Assembly (NCBI GenBank): GCA_016741995.1
Contig: JACVCO010000023.1
Location: forward strand, 1 to 52,219
Direction: 5' to 3'
Length of the DNA: 52,219 nt
From: Hydrogenophaga sp.
GTDB taxonomy: Bacteria > Pseudomonadota > Gammaproteobacteria > Burkholderiales > Burkholderiaceae_C
Every line of letters begins with the position of its first letter. Position 1 is the stretch's first letter. The notes beneath the pieces were generated by a model that was given only the letters and a program-made list of their open reading frames with translations, searched no databases and was not told where the DNA came from. Shown one piece after another: positions 8,243-16,695 of the stretch. Both the position numbers and the translations under genes were made by a program.

Positions 8243-9421
8243 TCAACGCTCCTTGATCGCCATGCGGCGGTTGTACCAGTTCATCACCAGCGAGGTGGTG
8301 AGCGAGGTGCTCAGGTAGACCAGCATGATGATGGCGATGCACTCGACCGCACGACCACTCTGGTTGATGGTGGTGTTGGCGATGGAGACCACATCGGGGT
8401 AGCCCACCACCACCGCGAGCGAGGAGTTCTTGGTGAGGTTGAGGTACTGGTTGGTCAGCGGCGGAATGATCACGCGCATGGCCTGCGGCAGCACCACGAG
8501 CTTCATCTTCTGCTTGGGGTTCAGGCCCAGGGCCGATGCGGCTTCGTCCTGCCCGCGGCTGACGGACTGGATGCCGCCGCGCACCACCTCGGCCACGAAG
8601 GACGCGGTGTAGGTGACGAGGCCGATCAGCAGCGCCATGAACTCGGGCGTGAGCGCCATGCCACCATCGACCATGAAGGCCAGTTGCTCGGGCAGGGCCC
8701 ATTCGCGCGGCATGCCCGCCACCACCCAGCCCACCAGGGCGAAGACGATCAGCATCGCCAGCGGTGCCCAGAAACGGTCGCCGTCCTGGCCGGTGGCTTC
8801 GAAGCGCTTGTGGACGCGGCGGCGCCAGAGCACCCCGGCCACCGCTCCCACGGCCAGGCCACCCAGCACCGCACCCACGCCGGCCGTGGGCCAGGGGAAG
8901 GACAGGCCGCCCTTGCTGAGGAACACCAGGCCGCCCAGGGACGCCGCTTCGTTGGCGGCCGGCAGCAGTTCGATGAACACCAGGTACCACATGAGCAGCT
9001 GCAGCAGCAGCGGCACATTGCGGAAGGCCTCGACATAGCCGTAGCACAGGCCGCGCACCAGCGCGTTGCGCGAGAAACGGCCCACGCCGAGCGTGACGCC
9101 CAGGAGGGTGGTGAGGATGATGCCGGCGACGGCCACCTTCACCGTGTTGAGCACGCCGACCCAGATGGCCTTGCCGTAGCTCTGGCTGGGGTCGTAGTTG
9201 ATCAGGGTCTCGCCGATGTCGAAGCCGGCGCTGGCACCTAGGAAATCGAAGCCGCTCTGGATGCCGCGCGCGCGCATGTTCAGCTGCGTGTTGTGCGCGA
9301 TGTACCAGAGGCCCAGGGCCAGCAGGGCCAGTGCGATGACCTGGTAGATCACGCCGCGGGTGGCGCGGCTGTTGAGTGACCAGCGCCGGGAGCGGGGTGG
9401 AGGGGAAGCGGGGATCGTCAA
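8243..9421 (-). CDS. aapQ: General L-amino acid ABC transporter permease AapQ
   Basis: A 392-residue permease with the AapQ arrangement: one early span (VIYQVIALALLALGLWYIA), a long periplasmic loop with the NYDPSQSYGKA segment, and then the core spans. The coupling loop reads DEAASALGLNPKQKMKLVVLPQAMR. The start appears to be TTG at 9421, because no ATG occurs between it and conserved sequence; its ribosome site is weak. The 109-bp gap to aapJ holds two stable hairpins, so expression relative to the binding protein is probably reduced. Confidence 0.92.
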   Translation of the reverse strand: MTIPASPPPRSRRWSLNSRATRGVIYQVIALALLALGLWYIAHNTQLNMRARGIQSGFDFLGASAGFDIGETLINYDPSQSYGKAIWVGVLNTVKVAVAGIILTTLLGVTLGVGRFSRNALVRGLCYGYVEAFRNVPLLLQLLMWYLVFIELLPAANEAASLGGLVFLSKGGLSFPWPTAGVGAVLGGLAVGAVAGVLWRRRVHKRFEATGQDGDRFWAPLAMLIVFALVGWVVAGMPREWALPEQLAFMVDGGMALTPEFMALLIGLVTYTASFVAEVVRGGIQSVSRGQDEAASALGLNPKQKMKLVVLPQAMRVIIPPLTNQYLNLTKNSSLAVVVGYPDVVSIANTTINQSGRAVECIAIIMLVYLSTSLTTSLVMNWYNRRMAIKER

Positions 9422-9453
9422 GGCAATCTCGCGTTGTGAGGCACAAACAGAAG

Positions 9454-9486
9454 GCGTTCGCCGCAGCCTTGTGCCGCGGCGAACGC
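9454..9486 (-). promoter_or_regulatory. Intercistronic hairpin between aapJ and aapQ
   Basis: A perfect 11-base inverted repeat, GCGTTCGCCGC (9454-9464) and GCGGCGAACGC (9476-9486), has an 11-base loop. It sits between the binding-protein stop and the permease start. No T-tract follows, so it more likely stabilises the 3' end of aapJ mRNA or attenuates read-through than terminates fully. A second short GC hairpin lies at 9501-9516. Confidence 0.6.
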
Positions 9487-9500
9487 ACCAAAAGAGCGAA

Positions 9501-9516
9501 CGGCGCCAGGGCGCCG
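9501..9516 (-). repeat. Second small hairpin after aapJ stop
   Basis: CGGCGCC (9501-9507) and GGCGCCG (9510-9516) form a compact, tightly closed inverted repeat 14 bp beyond the aapJ stop. Together with the 9454-9486 stem it makes this the most structured intergenic stretch of the operon. Confidence 0.4.
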
Positions 9517-9530
9517 CTCGCGGGGGCCGA

Positions 9531-10568
9531 TCAGCGGATCGGCGGGGCGTACATCACGCCGCCTTTGGTCCAGAGGTTGTTGATGCCGCGCGGCAGCTGG
9601 ATGGCCGTCTTGGGGCCGACGTGGCGCTCGAACTGCTCACCGTAGTTGCCCACGGCCTTGATGGCGCGGTAGGCCCACTCTTTGTCGAGGCCCAGCAGCT
9701 TGCCCGTGTCTTCGTTGCCCATGCCCAGCAGGCGCATCACCGAGGGGTTGGTGCTGGAGCCCTTGAGCTGGTCGACGTTGGCTTGCGTCACGCCGTATTC
9801 CTCGGCTTCGAGGAGCGCGAAGCCCACCCACTTGACGATGGCAGCGAACTCGTCGTCACCGCGGCGCACGGCCGGGCCAAGGGGTTCCTTGGAGATCAGC
9901 TCGGGCAGGATCAGGTGGTCGTCGGGCACGGCCATGTCCTTGGCGCGCGAGGACGCGAGGCCGGAGGCGTCGGTGGTGTAGGCCTGGCAACGGCCCGACG
10001 AGTAGGCGGCCAGCGCGGCTTCGAGCTTCTCGAACACCACGGGTTTGAGGTTCAGGTTGTTGGCGCGCGAGTAGTCGGTGAGGTTGAGTTCGGTGGTGGT
10101 GCCCGATTGCACGCAGACCGTGGCGCCCTTGAGCTGCTTGGCGCTGGTGACCTTGAGCTTCTTGGGCACCATGAAGCCCTGGCCGTCGTAGAAGTTCACG
10201 CCCACGAAGGTGAGGCCCAGCGAGGCGTCGCGCGTCAGCGTCCAGGTGGTGTTGCGGGCCAGCAGGTCGACTTCGCCGGACTGCAGCGCGGTGAAGCGCT
10301 GCTGTGCGGTCAACGGCACGTAACGCACCTTGTCGGCGTTGCCGAGCAGGGTGGCGGCCACCGAGCGGCACACGTCCACGTCCATGCCGCTCCACTTGCC
10401 CTGGCTGTCGGCCGCCGAGAAGCCCGGCAGGCCGGTGTTGACCCCGCAGTTCAGTTCACCGCGCTTCTTGATGGCTTCGACGTCCTTGCCGGCGTGGGCG
10501 GGCAGGGCCAGCAGCGAGGCAGCGGCGCTCAGAGCCAGTGCGGTCAGCTTCAGGGTGGTGGATTTCAT
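9531..10568 (-). CDS. aapJ: General L-amino acid-binding periplasmic protein AapJ
   Basis: A 345-residue solute-binding protein. The start is ATG at 10568 (MKSTTLKLTALALSAAASLL), giving a clean signal peptide cut near AHA-GKDVE and a GGAG-type ribosome site; in-frame codons upstream lack these. The mature protein starts KKRGELNCGVNTGLPGF and shows GMDVDVCRSVAATLLGNADKV, typical of AapJ/family 3 binding proteins. It captures a broad range of L-amino acids for AapQMP. As first gene it probably holds the operon promoter in the 225-bp gap shared with the acyl-CoA synthetase. Confidence 0.95.
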   Translation of the reverse strand: MKSTTLKLTALALSAAASLLALPAHAGKDVEAIKKRGELNCGVNTGLPGFSAADSQGKWSGMDVDVCRSVAATLLGNADKVRYVPLTAQQRFTALQSGEVDLLARNTTWTLTRDASLGLTFVGVNFYDGQGFMVPKKLKVTSAKQLKGATVCVQSGTTTELNLTDYSRANNLNLKPVVFEKLEAALAAYSSGRCQAYTTDASGLASSRAKDMAVPDDHLILPELISKEPLGPAVRRGDDEFAAIVKWVGFALLEAEEYGVTQANVDQLKGSSTNPSVMRLLGMGNEDTGKLLGLDKEWAYRAIKAVGNYGEQFERHVGPKTAIQLPRGINNLWTKGGVMYAPPIR

Positions 10569-10652
10569 GCAGTAACTCCGGATTGGAAAAGGTTGTCTTC
10601 GGCCACACCCGCGCACCCGATCGGTGCGTAGGTTGGCTGCAGGGCACTGTAG

Positions 10653-10673
10653 CCCTGGTGTTTTGGACCAGGG
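10653..10673. promoter_or_regulatory. Inverted repeat in the aapJ / acyl-CoA synthetase divergent region
   Basis: CCCTGGT (10653-10659) and ACCAGGG (10667-10673) flank a 7-base spacer, about 85 bp upstream of aapJ. Its position between divergent genes suggests an operator, but no known consensus is matched. Confidence 0.3.
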
Positions 10674-10793
10674 ATCGGGGTTTACGTGGGAGCGTCATGC
10701 AAAGGATTTATTGAACTATTGCGCAACGCCATCCGCACGCGAACCCTCTGCGGACGAGCAGATTCCATGCCATCACAACGGAGACAAACCGAC

Positions 10794-12530
10794 ATGTCAG
10801 CCCCGTCCGAGCCCGAGCCGCGCGCGCACCTGCGCGTCTGGCCCCGGCGCCTGCCGCACACCCTGCACCCGCCCGCGACCTCGCTGTGGCGCAACCTCGA
10901 GGTGAGCGCGATGCGCTATCCGGACAAGGCCGCGCTGGTGTTCTTCGACCGCCTCACCACCTACGCCGACCTGCTGATGCAGGCCGAACGGCTGGCCGCG
11001 CACCTCCGTGCCCAGGGCGTGCAGGACGGCGACCGCGTGATCGTCTACATGCAGAACTGCCCGCAGTGGATCGTGGCGTACTACGCCGTGCTGCGTGCCA
11101 ATGCGGTGGTGGTGCCGGTGAACCCCATGAACAAGGCCGACGAACTCGGCCACTACCTCACCGACCCGGACGCCCGTGTGGCCGTCTGCGCGGCCGATCT
11201 CGCGGGCGAACTGGTCAAGGCCAACGCCGGTGTGCCTGTGGCCGAGCGCCTGCGCCACCTGGTCGTCACGCACTACAACGATGCCATCGGCCCGCAGGCC
11301 GAGGTGCCGCCCGCCTGGCAGGCCTGGCTGGGCACGCGCCATGAAACGCCGGTGCTGGAAGGCGCCAGCGTGTGCACCTGGGCCGAGGCCCTGGCCTGCG
11401 CCGGCCCGCTGCCCGCGCACAACCGCGGCCCCGACGACCTGGCCGTGCTGCCCTACACCAGCGGCACCACCGGCCTGCCCAAGGGCTGCATGCACCCGCA
11501 CCGCACGCTGATGCACAACGCCGTGGCCAGCGGCTTCTGGGGCAACAGCACGCCCGAGGCGGTCTCGCTGCTGGTGGTGCCCCTGTTTCACATCACCGGC
11601 ATGGTCACGGGCATGCACGCGGGTATTTACGGCGGCTCCACCCTCGTGCTCATGCCGCGCTGGGACCGCGAGCTCGCCGGGCGCCTGATCTCCCGTTGGC
11701 GCGTCACGCACTGGACGAACATCCCCACCATGGTGATCGACCTGCTCGCCAGCCCGAGCTTCGAGCAGTACGACCTCACGAGCCTGGTCTACATCGGGGG
11801 TGGTGGGGCGGCCATGCCGCAGGCCGTGGCCCAGCGCCTGCTGGAGCAGTTCGGCCTGCGCTACGCCGAGGGCTACGGCCTCACCGAGACCGCTGCGCCC
11901 TCGCACAGCAACCCGCCCGACGCACCCAAGCAGCAATGCCTGGGCATTCCCTTCATGAGCACCGACGCGCGCGTGGTCGACCCCGAGACGCTGCGCGAGC
12001 TGCCGATGGGCGAAGCGGGCGAGATCGTCATCCACGGCCCCATGGTGTTCGACGGCTACTGGAAGCGCCCCGAGGCCACGGCCGCCGCCTTCGTCGAGAT
12101 CGATGGCAAACGCTTCTTCCGCTCGGGCGATCTCGGCCGGGTGGACGAAGAGGGCTACTTCTTCATCACCGACCGCCTGAAACGCATGATCAACGCCAGC
12201 GGCTTCAAGGTCTGGCCGGCGGAGGTGGAGGCCTTGATGTTCAGGCACCCCGCGATCGCCGAGGCCTGCGTGATCGCCACGCACGACGCCTACCGCGGCG
12301 AGAGCGTGAAGGCGGTGGTTGTGCTGCGGGCCGACGCCCGAGGCAAAACCAGCGAGGCCGACATCCTGGCCTGGTGCCGCGAGCACATGGCGGTCTACAA
12401 GGCGCCGCGCGAGGTGGCGTTCGTCGACGCGCTGCCCAAGAGCGGCAGCGGCAAGGTGATGTGGCGCTGGTTGCAGGAGCAGGAGGCGGCCCGGGCGCGG
12501 GAACTGGCGCCGGCCGGCTCGGCACAATGA
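10794..12530 (+). CDS. Acyl-CoA synthetase (AMP-forming), long-chain type
   Basis: A 578-residue adenylate-forming enzyme that activates a carboxylic acid, probably a fatty acid, to its CoA thioester. The ATP-binding motif YTSGTTGLPKG is near residue 221, YGLTE near 361, and the C-terminal GDLG..DEEGYFFITDR and lysine-containing SGSGKVMWR motifs are intact. The start MSAPSEPEPRAH (10794) follows a GGAGA site. Longer in-frame starts back to 10686 lack a ribosome site. The substrate chain length cannot be read from sequence. A small membrane-protein gene begins 3 bp after the stop. Confidence 0.88.
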   Translation: MSAPSEPEPRAHLRVWPRRLPHTLHPPATSLWRNLEVSAMRYPDKAALVFFDRLTTYADLLMQAERLAAHLRAQGVQDGDRVIVYMQNCPQWIVAYYAVLRANAVVVPVNPMNKADELGHYLTDPDARVAVCAADLAGELVKANAGVPVAERLRHLVVTHYNDAIGPQAEVPPAWQAWLGTRHETPVLEGASVCTWAEALACAGPLPAHNRGPDDLAVLPYTSGTTGLPKGCMHPHRTLMHNAVASGFWGNSTPEAVSLLVVPLFHITGMVTGMHAGIYGGSTLVLMPRWDRELAGRLISRWRVTHWTNIPTMVIDLLASPSFEQYDLTSLVYIGGGGAAMPQAVAQRLLEQFGLRYAEGYGLTETAAPSHSNPPDAPKQQCLGIPFMSTDARVVDPETLRELPMGEAGEIVIHGPMVFDGYWKRPEATAAAFVEIDGKRFFRSGDLGRVDEEGYFFITDRLKRMINASGFKVWPAEVEALMFRHPAIAEACVIATHDAYRGESVKAVVVLRADARGKTSEADILAWCREHMAVYKAPREVAFVDALPKSGSGKVMWRWLQEQEAARARELAPAGSAQ

Positions 12531-12533
12531 CGC

Positions 12534-12788
12534 ATGCCTTCCCTGTCCGACGCTTTCCGCCGCCTCTGGCAACCGCGCAATGGCCTGTTCTGGCTGGTGC
12601 TCGGTCTGCAGATCCTCTCCAGCACCCTGGTGCTCATCATCCAGATCCAGGAACCGCCCCCGGGGTTGCGCCTGATCCTGGGGCTGTTCGCGCTCACCAA
12701 CACCCTGCTGGGCTGGTGGCTGCTCGCGCGGCTCTGGCGGGAAGGGGCCAACCGGGTGGCGCCGCCCGCCCAACCCCCTCGGGGTTGA
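12534..12788 (+). CDS. Small two-span membrane protein, 84 aa
   Basis: An unrecognised 84-residue protein with two hydrophobic helices (about residues 18-38 and 45-66) joined by a short polar loop, and a Pro-rich tail. It starts 3 bp beyond the acyl-CoA synthetase stop without a clear ribosome site, so it probably depends on translational coupling. It may be an accessory to the synthetase or simply co-transcribed. Confidence 0.55.
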   Translation: MPSLSDAFRRLWQPRNGLFWLVLGLQILSSTLVLIIQIQEPPPGLRLILGLFALTNTLLGWWLLARLWREGANRVAPPAQPPRG

Positions 12789-12897
12789 CGCGTTTTTCTG
12801 CGGAGATCGTCACAAGTCGGCTGTTTTGTGCTGGAATGTCGCCGCGCGTCGGTCGTTGTATACCTGACGTCGCCCGAATCGCGCCGCATTCACCCTC

Positions 12898-13260
12898 ATG
12901 AAGCAGTTCTTGTCCACCCTGTTCGATACGGTTGCCCAGCGGCTGCAGGCCAACGATTCGAAGCGCGACGACGACCCCTACCGCCTGGCGCGCGTGCGCC
13001 GGGCCATGCTGGATCTGGTGGGTGACGATTCCAACTGGGAAGCCGAACAACTGCGCCACCGCGTGCTGGTGGCCGAATCGGCGCGGGCCCTGTGGTTCAT
13101 GCGGCCCGATCTGCTGCACTGGCTCTGCCGCGCGCAGGACGAGCGCACCGCCATGGCGCAGGTGATGGGGCTGCAGCCCCTGTTCGAAGGGCTGATCGAG
13201 ACCTCGCTGCTCGGCCCCTCGTCGCGGCGCGACCGCCGCGACCGCTCTTCCCACCCCTGA
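12898..13260 (+). CDS. Hypothetical protein, 120 aa
   Basis: Not recognised. It is a soluble, helical 120-residue protein with acidic and basic patches, a conserved-looking LARVRRAMLDLVGDDSNWEA segment and an Arg/Ser-rich tail (SSRRDRRDRSSHP). No cysteine ligands or membrane spans appear. It is preceded by a 109-bp gap and stands 54 bp before the PF10014-like oxygenase gene on the same strand. Confidence 0.6.
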   Translation: MKQFLSTLFDTVAQRLQANDSKRDDDPYRLARVRRAMLDLVGDDSNWEAEQLRHRVLVAESARALWFMRPDLLHWLCRAQDERTAMAQVMGLQPLFEGLIETSLLGPSSRRDRRDRSSHP

Positions 13261-13314
13261 GTTCTCAGCCCTGCGGCGGGCTTGCCCCAGGGCGCCCGCC
13301 TAAACTCGGCGGCC

Positions 13315-14058
13315 ATGAGCGCGGCCGAATTTTCCCCACCCTACCTCTCCCCCAACGCCATCGACACCGCGCTGCGCGAGCGCGGCGTGGGCCTGCTCAG
13401 CGGCGAAGACACGGCCGCGTGGATCGGCGTGCCGCTGGCGGACCTGCAGGCGCTGGAGCCGCACTGGAACCGGCTGGTGGCCGACGGCTACCTGAAGGAC
13501 GGCGGGCGCTACCGCCAGCGCCGCCACAGCTGTTTCGTCTGCCACGGCGAACGCGTGGAACAGGTGCCGCACCGCGCCCACTGGCAACCGGTGGAATACA
13601 ACGCCCTGCATGGCGGCATGCAGCGCTGGTTCGAACCCATGGAGCCGGCCATGGTGGCCGCCCCCGCGTGGACGCAACTGCTGCAGCGCCTGACCGCCGC
13701 CGCCGACGCCCTGCGCGGCACCCAACCCTGGTTCGTGGAAGCCCACCCCTTCCGCATCGACACCACCGACGGCATCGGCCGCCCCACGCCCGAAGGCGCG
13801 CACCGCGACGGCGTGGACCTGGTGGCCGTGTTCCTCGTCGGCCGGCACGCCATCAAGGGTGGCGAAAGCCGCGTGTTCGACGCCAACGGCCCCGCCGGCC
13901 AGCGCTTCACCCTGCGCGACCCGTGGTCGCTGCTGCTGCTCGACGACCCGCGCGTGATCCACGAAAGCACCCCCATCCAGCCCGAGCAGCCCGACGGCCA
14001 CGGCTGGCGTGACACGCTGGTGGTGACGCTGCGCGCGGGCGGGTTTCAGGGGGACTGA
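13315..14058 (+). CDS. 2-oxoglutarate/Fe(II)-type dioxygenase, PF10014-like
   Basis: A 247-residue protein resembling the 2OG-Fe dioxygenase family that includes bacterial amino-acid hydroxylases such as L-isoleucine dioxygenase. The metal triad fits AHRDG (His163, Asp165) with His216 in DDPRVIHEST, and Arg240 in TLRAG may bind 2-oxoglutarate. ATG at 13315 gives the family-like start; a TTG at 13282 would add 11 residues of untypical sequence. The substrate is unknown. The 3' end overlaps by 13 bp the convergent truncated antitoxin gene. Confidence 0.75.
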   Translation: MSAAEFSPPYLSPNAIDTALRERGVGLLSGEDTAAWIGVPLADLQALEPHWNRLVADGYLKDGGRYRQRRHSCFVCHGERVEQVPHRAHWQPVEYNALHGGMQRWFEPMEPAMVAAPAWTQLLQRLTAAADALRGTQPWFVEAHPFRIDTTDGIGRPTPEGAHRDGVDLVAVFLVGRHAIKGGESRVFDANGPAGQRFTLRDPWSLLLLDDPRVIHESTPIQPEQPDGHGWRDTLVVTLRAGGFQGD

Positions 14059-14222
14059 GGCTTACGCAAAGCTGGCCGCTTGTTCGGCCGCTGGGCTTCG
14101 CTGGCTCGTTGGCGGGCGGCAGCAACCAGTCTGGCCAGTTCGGACTTGGTGGCGACCGACTTGAGCTGGCCTTTCTCGAAAGCCGCCAGCAGTTCCGATT
14201 CGTAGGCATCAAGCTTGGGCAT
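14046..14222 (-). pseudogene. Truncated orphan antitoxin (CopG/BrnA-like N-terminus)
   Basis: The 58 residues begin MPKLDAYESELLAAFEKG, followed by SVATKSELARLVAAAR. This is the conserved N-terminal half of a family of ribbon-helix-helix antitoxins whose members normally continue with a segment like VNIRLSS and an ALEEGIPYQTL helix. That DNA-binding half is absent: the frame ends RPNKRPALRKPQSP and stops. No toxin gene is adjacent. GGAG precedes ATG at 14222. I read it as a decayed antitoxin remnant, though a short functional peptide cannot be excluded. Confidence 0.55.
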
Positions 14223-14276
14223 CTTTCGCTCCGCTGTCGTTGGCGTCGTCAATGTAGATGCCACTGCGAGCCAATA

Positions 14277-14351
14277 CCCGTTCAGGCTGAGCTTGTCGAA
14301 GCCCTCTTGTGATGGTTCGGTGAGGACTTCGACAGGCTCAGTCCGAACGGG
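14277..14351. repeat. REP-like inverted repeat between cupin and antitoxin genes
   Basis: Two imperfect arms, about 14277-14303 and 14325-14351, are inverted copies. Each contains CCCGTTC and a CTGAGC(T/C)TGTCGAAG core, separated by 21 bases. This motif is a familiar dispersed repeat in Burkholderiales intergenic DNA. It lies 4 bp beyond the cupin stop codon and could act as its transcription end or as a site for REP-associated transposases. Confidence 0.75.
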
Positions 14352-14354
14352 GCC

Positions 14355-14876
14355 TCACACCCCACCCGTCGGGTGCGTCGGGTCCACCCACAGCACCTGC
14401 TCGGGCTTCTCCACCGGTTCGATGTCCAGGTTCACCGCCACCGCCTGGCCGTCGCTGCGGCAGAGCACGCACTCCAGCACCTCGCTCGGGCTGGCGTTGA
14501 TCTCCTGGTGGGGCACGTAGGGCGGCACGTAAATGAAATCGCCCGGGCCGGCTTCGGCGGTGAACTCCAGGTGTTCGCCCCAGCGCATGCGCGCGCGGCC
14601 CTTCACCACGTAGATCACGCTCTCCAGGTGGCCGTGGTGGTGGGCGCCTGTCTTCGCGTCGGGGTGGATGGTGACCGTGCCGGCCCAGAGCTTCTGCGCG
14701 CCCACCCGCGCGAAGTTGATCGCCGCCTTGCGGTCCATGCCCGGGGTGGAGGGCACGTTGCCGTCGAGCTGGTTGCCGGGCACCACGCGCACGCCGTCGT
14801 GCTTCCAGCGCGGCTCGCCGTGTGAATGGCCGTGATCGTGGTCGTGCGGGTGATCGTGAGAGTGGTCGTGTGCCAT
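14355..14876 (-). CDS. Cupin-domain protein with His-rich N-terminus
   Basis: A 173-residue protein. Residues 2-21 alternate His and Asp (AHDHSHDHPHDHDHGHSHGE), a likely metal-binding tail. The rest is a single cupin: motif 1 is GAHHHGHLESVIYVVKGRARMRWG read in pieces at about 90-115, and motif 2 PGDFIYVPPYVPHQE follows. Metal ligands His, His, Glu and His are present. ATG at 14876 is preceded by GGAG. Function is unknown; family members include small metal-dependent oxygenases or isomerases. The His tail suggests Ni, Zn or Co handling. Confidence 0.8.
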   Translation of the reverse strand: MAHDHSHDHPHDHDHGHSHGEPRWKHDGVRVVPGNQLDGNVPSTPGMDRKAAINFARVGAQKLWAGTVTIHPDAKTGAHHHGHLESVIYVVKGRARMRWGEHLEFTAEAGPGDFIYVPPYVPHQEINASPSEVLECVLCRSDGQAVAVNLDIEPVEKPEQVLWVDPTHPTGGV

Positions 14877-14971
14877 GGCGCGCTCCTCGGGGGTGTGACG
14901 CCAGTGTGCCAGCGCACCCGGCCCGCCGGCCCGACAATCCAGGGTTTTCCCGTAGCCTCCGGAGAGCCGCC

Positions 14972-15517
14972 TTGCCCCTGCCCACACCCGCGCCGCGCAC
15001 GCCCATGCACACCCGCCGCGTCACCTACCAGGGCTTTCAGCGCGACGACGGCCTGTGGGACATCGAAGGCGAACTGCACGACAGCAAGCCGTTCGACTTC
15101 CACATCGAAGGCGAGCGCGAGTGGAAGAACGGCGAGCCCGTGCACCACATGCGCATCCGCGTCACGTTCGACGACGCCATGCTCATCCGCGCCATTGATG
15201 TGGTGATGGACGCCTTCCCCCACCACCCCTGCCCGCAGGCCCTGCCCAACATGCAGGGCATGGTGGGCGAGGTGCTGGGCAAAGGCTGGCGCCACACCAT
15301 ACAGCGCCACCTGGGCGGCATCAAAGGTTGCACCCACCTGCGCGAACTGTTGTTCAACCTGGCCACCGCCGCCATGCAGACGCGCGTGGGCACCTTCGGC
15401 CTGCCGGCCAACGGCCAGCCCCCGCCGCACCTGGGCCAGTGCCTCTCGTGGGACTTTGACGGCCCGGTGGTGGAGCGCGTCTACCCCATGTTCTTCCGCT
15501 GGCGCGCCGGCGCCTGA
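14972..15517 (+). CDS. DUF2889 family protein
   Basis: A 181-residue protein of the DUF2889 family, recognised by MHTRRVTYQGFQRDDGLWD, then DIEGELHDSKPF, PHHPCPQALPNMQ and KGCTHLRELL. The function of the family is not established. I place the start at TTG 14972, 8 bases after GGAG, giving MPLPTPAPRTPMHTRR as in relatives; the ATG at 15005 lacks a ribosome site. It is divergent from the cupin gene, with about 95 bp between starts. Confidence 0.85.
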   Translation: MPLPTPAPRTPMHTRRVTYQGFQRDDGLWDIEGELHDSKPFDFHIEGEREWKNGEPVHHMRIRVTFDDAMLIRAIDVVMDAFPHHPCPQALPNMQGMVGEVLGKGWRHTIQRHLGGIKGCTHLRELLFNLATAAMQTRVGTFGLPANGQPPPHLGQCLSWDFDGPVVERVYPMFFRWRAGA

Positions 15518-15640
15518 CCGGTGCCGCCGCATCTGAAAAATCACTTAAGCACGCGCGCGCAGCCCGTTCTTCCACCGCCCAAGGGTTGACGCGCTTCGAC
15601 GCGCTGACGTGCAATCGCCCCACCCAAAAGGAGGGGTGAA

Positions 15641-16540
15641 ATGACGACGAACAAGAAGCGCACGCGCTGGTTGCGCGTGCTCGGCATCGGCCTGGGCACA
15701 TTGGTGCTGCTCGCCGCCGCGGCCCTGGCCACCGGCATCTTCATGGCCGAACGCAAGATGCAGCGCCGCGTGGACGTGGCCGCGCAACCCGTGCCCTACA
15801 AAACCGACGCCGCCACGCTGGAGCGCGGGCGCTACCTCTACGCATCGCGGGGCTGTGTGGATTGCCATGGTGCCAACGGCGCCGGCCGCACCTTCGTAGA
15901 CGACGGCGCCCTCACCATCGCCGGCCCCAACATCACCACCGGCCCCGGCGGCGTGGTGGCCGCCTACCAGCCGGTGGACTGGGTGCGCGCCATCCGCCAC
16001 GGCATCACCCCGCAAGGCCGCGCGCTGATGGTGATGCCGAGCGAGGACTACAACCGCTTCACCGACGACGACCTGGCCGCCCTGGTGGCCCATGTGCGGG
16101 CGCTGCCGCCGCTGAGCGGGCAAGCCGCCGTGGTGAACCTGCCCCTGCCGGTGAAAGCGCTCTACGGCTTCGGCGTCATCAAAGACGCCGCCTCAAAGAT
16201 CGACCACAGCCTGCCCCCGCAACTGCCCGTGGCCGAAGGCGTCACCATCGAACACGGCCGCTACGTGGCCAACATGTGCATCGGCTGCCACGGCGCCCAA
16301 CTGCAAGGCGGCAAGATCCCCGGCGGCCCGCCGGACTGGCCGCCGGCGTCGAAGCTCACGCCTGGGGAGGGCGGGGTGATGGGGCGGTACGCGGATGCCG
16401 ATGCGCTGATTGGAATGTTCCGCAGTGGCAAGCGGCCGGACGGGAGCGCGGTGCAGGTGATGCCGTTTGAGTCGCTGAGGGAGATGAGTGAAACGGATCT
16501 GCGGGCGTTGCATCTTTACTTGAAGGGGTTGCGGGGTTAG
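15641..16540 (+). CDS. Membrane-anchored diheme cytochrome c
   Basis: A 299-residue protein with one N-terminal membrane helix (about residues 10-33) and two cytochrome c domains. Heme-binding motifs are CVDCH at 72-76 and CIGCH at 213-217. The axial-ligand methionine candidates are in MVMPSEDY and VMPFESL. A strong AAGGAGG site precedes ATG 15641. It resembles electron-acceptor cytochromes paired with periplasmic dehydrogenases, but no dehydrogenase is adjacent. Downstream is the integron remnant, so its original 3' neighbour may have been displaced. Confidence 0.9.
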   Translation: MTTNKKRTRWLRVLGIGLGTLVLLAAAALATGIFMAERKMQRRVDVAAQPVPYKTDAATLERGRYLYASRGCVDCHGANGAGRTFVDDGALTIAGPNITTGPGGVVAAYQPVDWVRAIRHGITPQGRALMVMPSEDYNRFTDDDLAALVAHVRALPPLSGQAAVVNLPLPVKALYGFGVIKDAASKIDHSLPPQLPVAEGVTIEHGRYVANMCIGCHGAQLQGGKIPGGPPDWPPASKLTPGEGGVMGRYADADALIGMFRSGKRPDGSAVQVMPFESLREMSETDLRALHLYLKGLRG

Positions 16541-16695
16541 GGCGGCAGTCGCCTCCAGACTGAACTTAGTCCTTCACCGCCGACGAGTGACCGGCAACTT
16601 CCGACCCCCGATTAGTTCTTCCCCCACGCTCCGGAAAGCGGACTTTCAGTTCTCAAATTCCATTGCATCCAGCGGGCTGGCCGTGCCACCGGCAG
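16541..16695. other. Non-coding DNA left of the integrase stub
   Basis: These 155 bp between the cytochrome stop and the integrase stub have lower GC and no credible gene. They sit where the rest of the integrase gene should be but show no continuing integrase similarity, so most of that gene has been deleted. Confidence 0.5.

Noticed and set aside
13282..13314. Upstream TTG start for the PF10014-like oxygenase
   Set aside because: The added 11 residues are atypical and no ribosome site precedes it; ATG 13315 is preferred.
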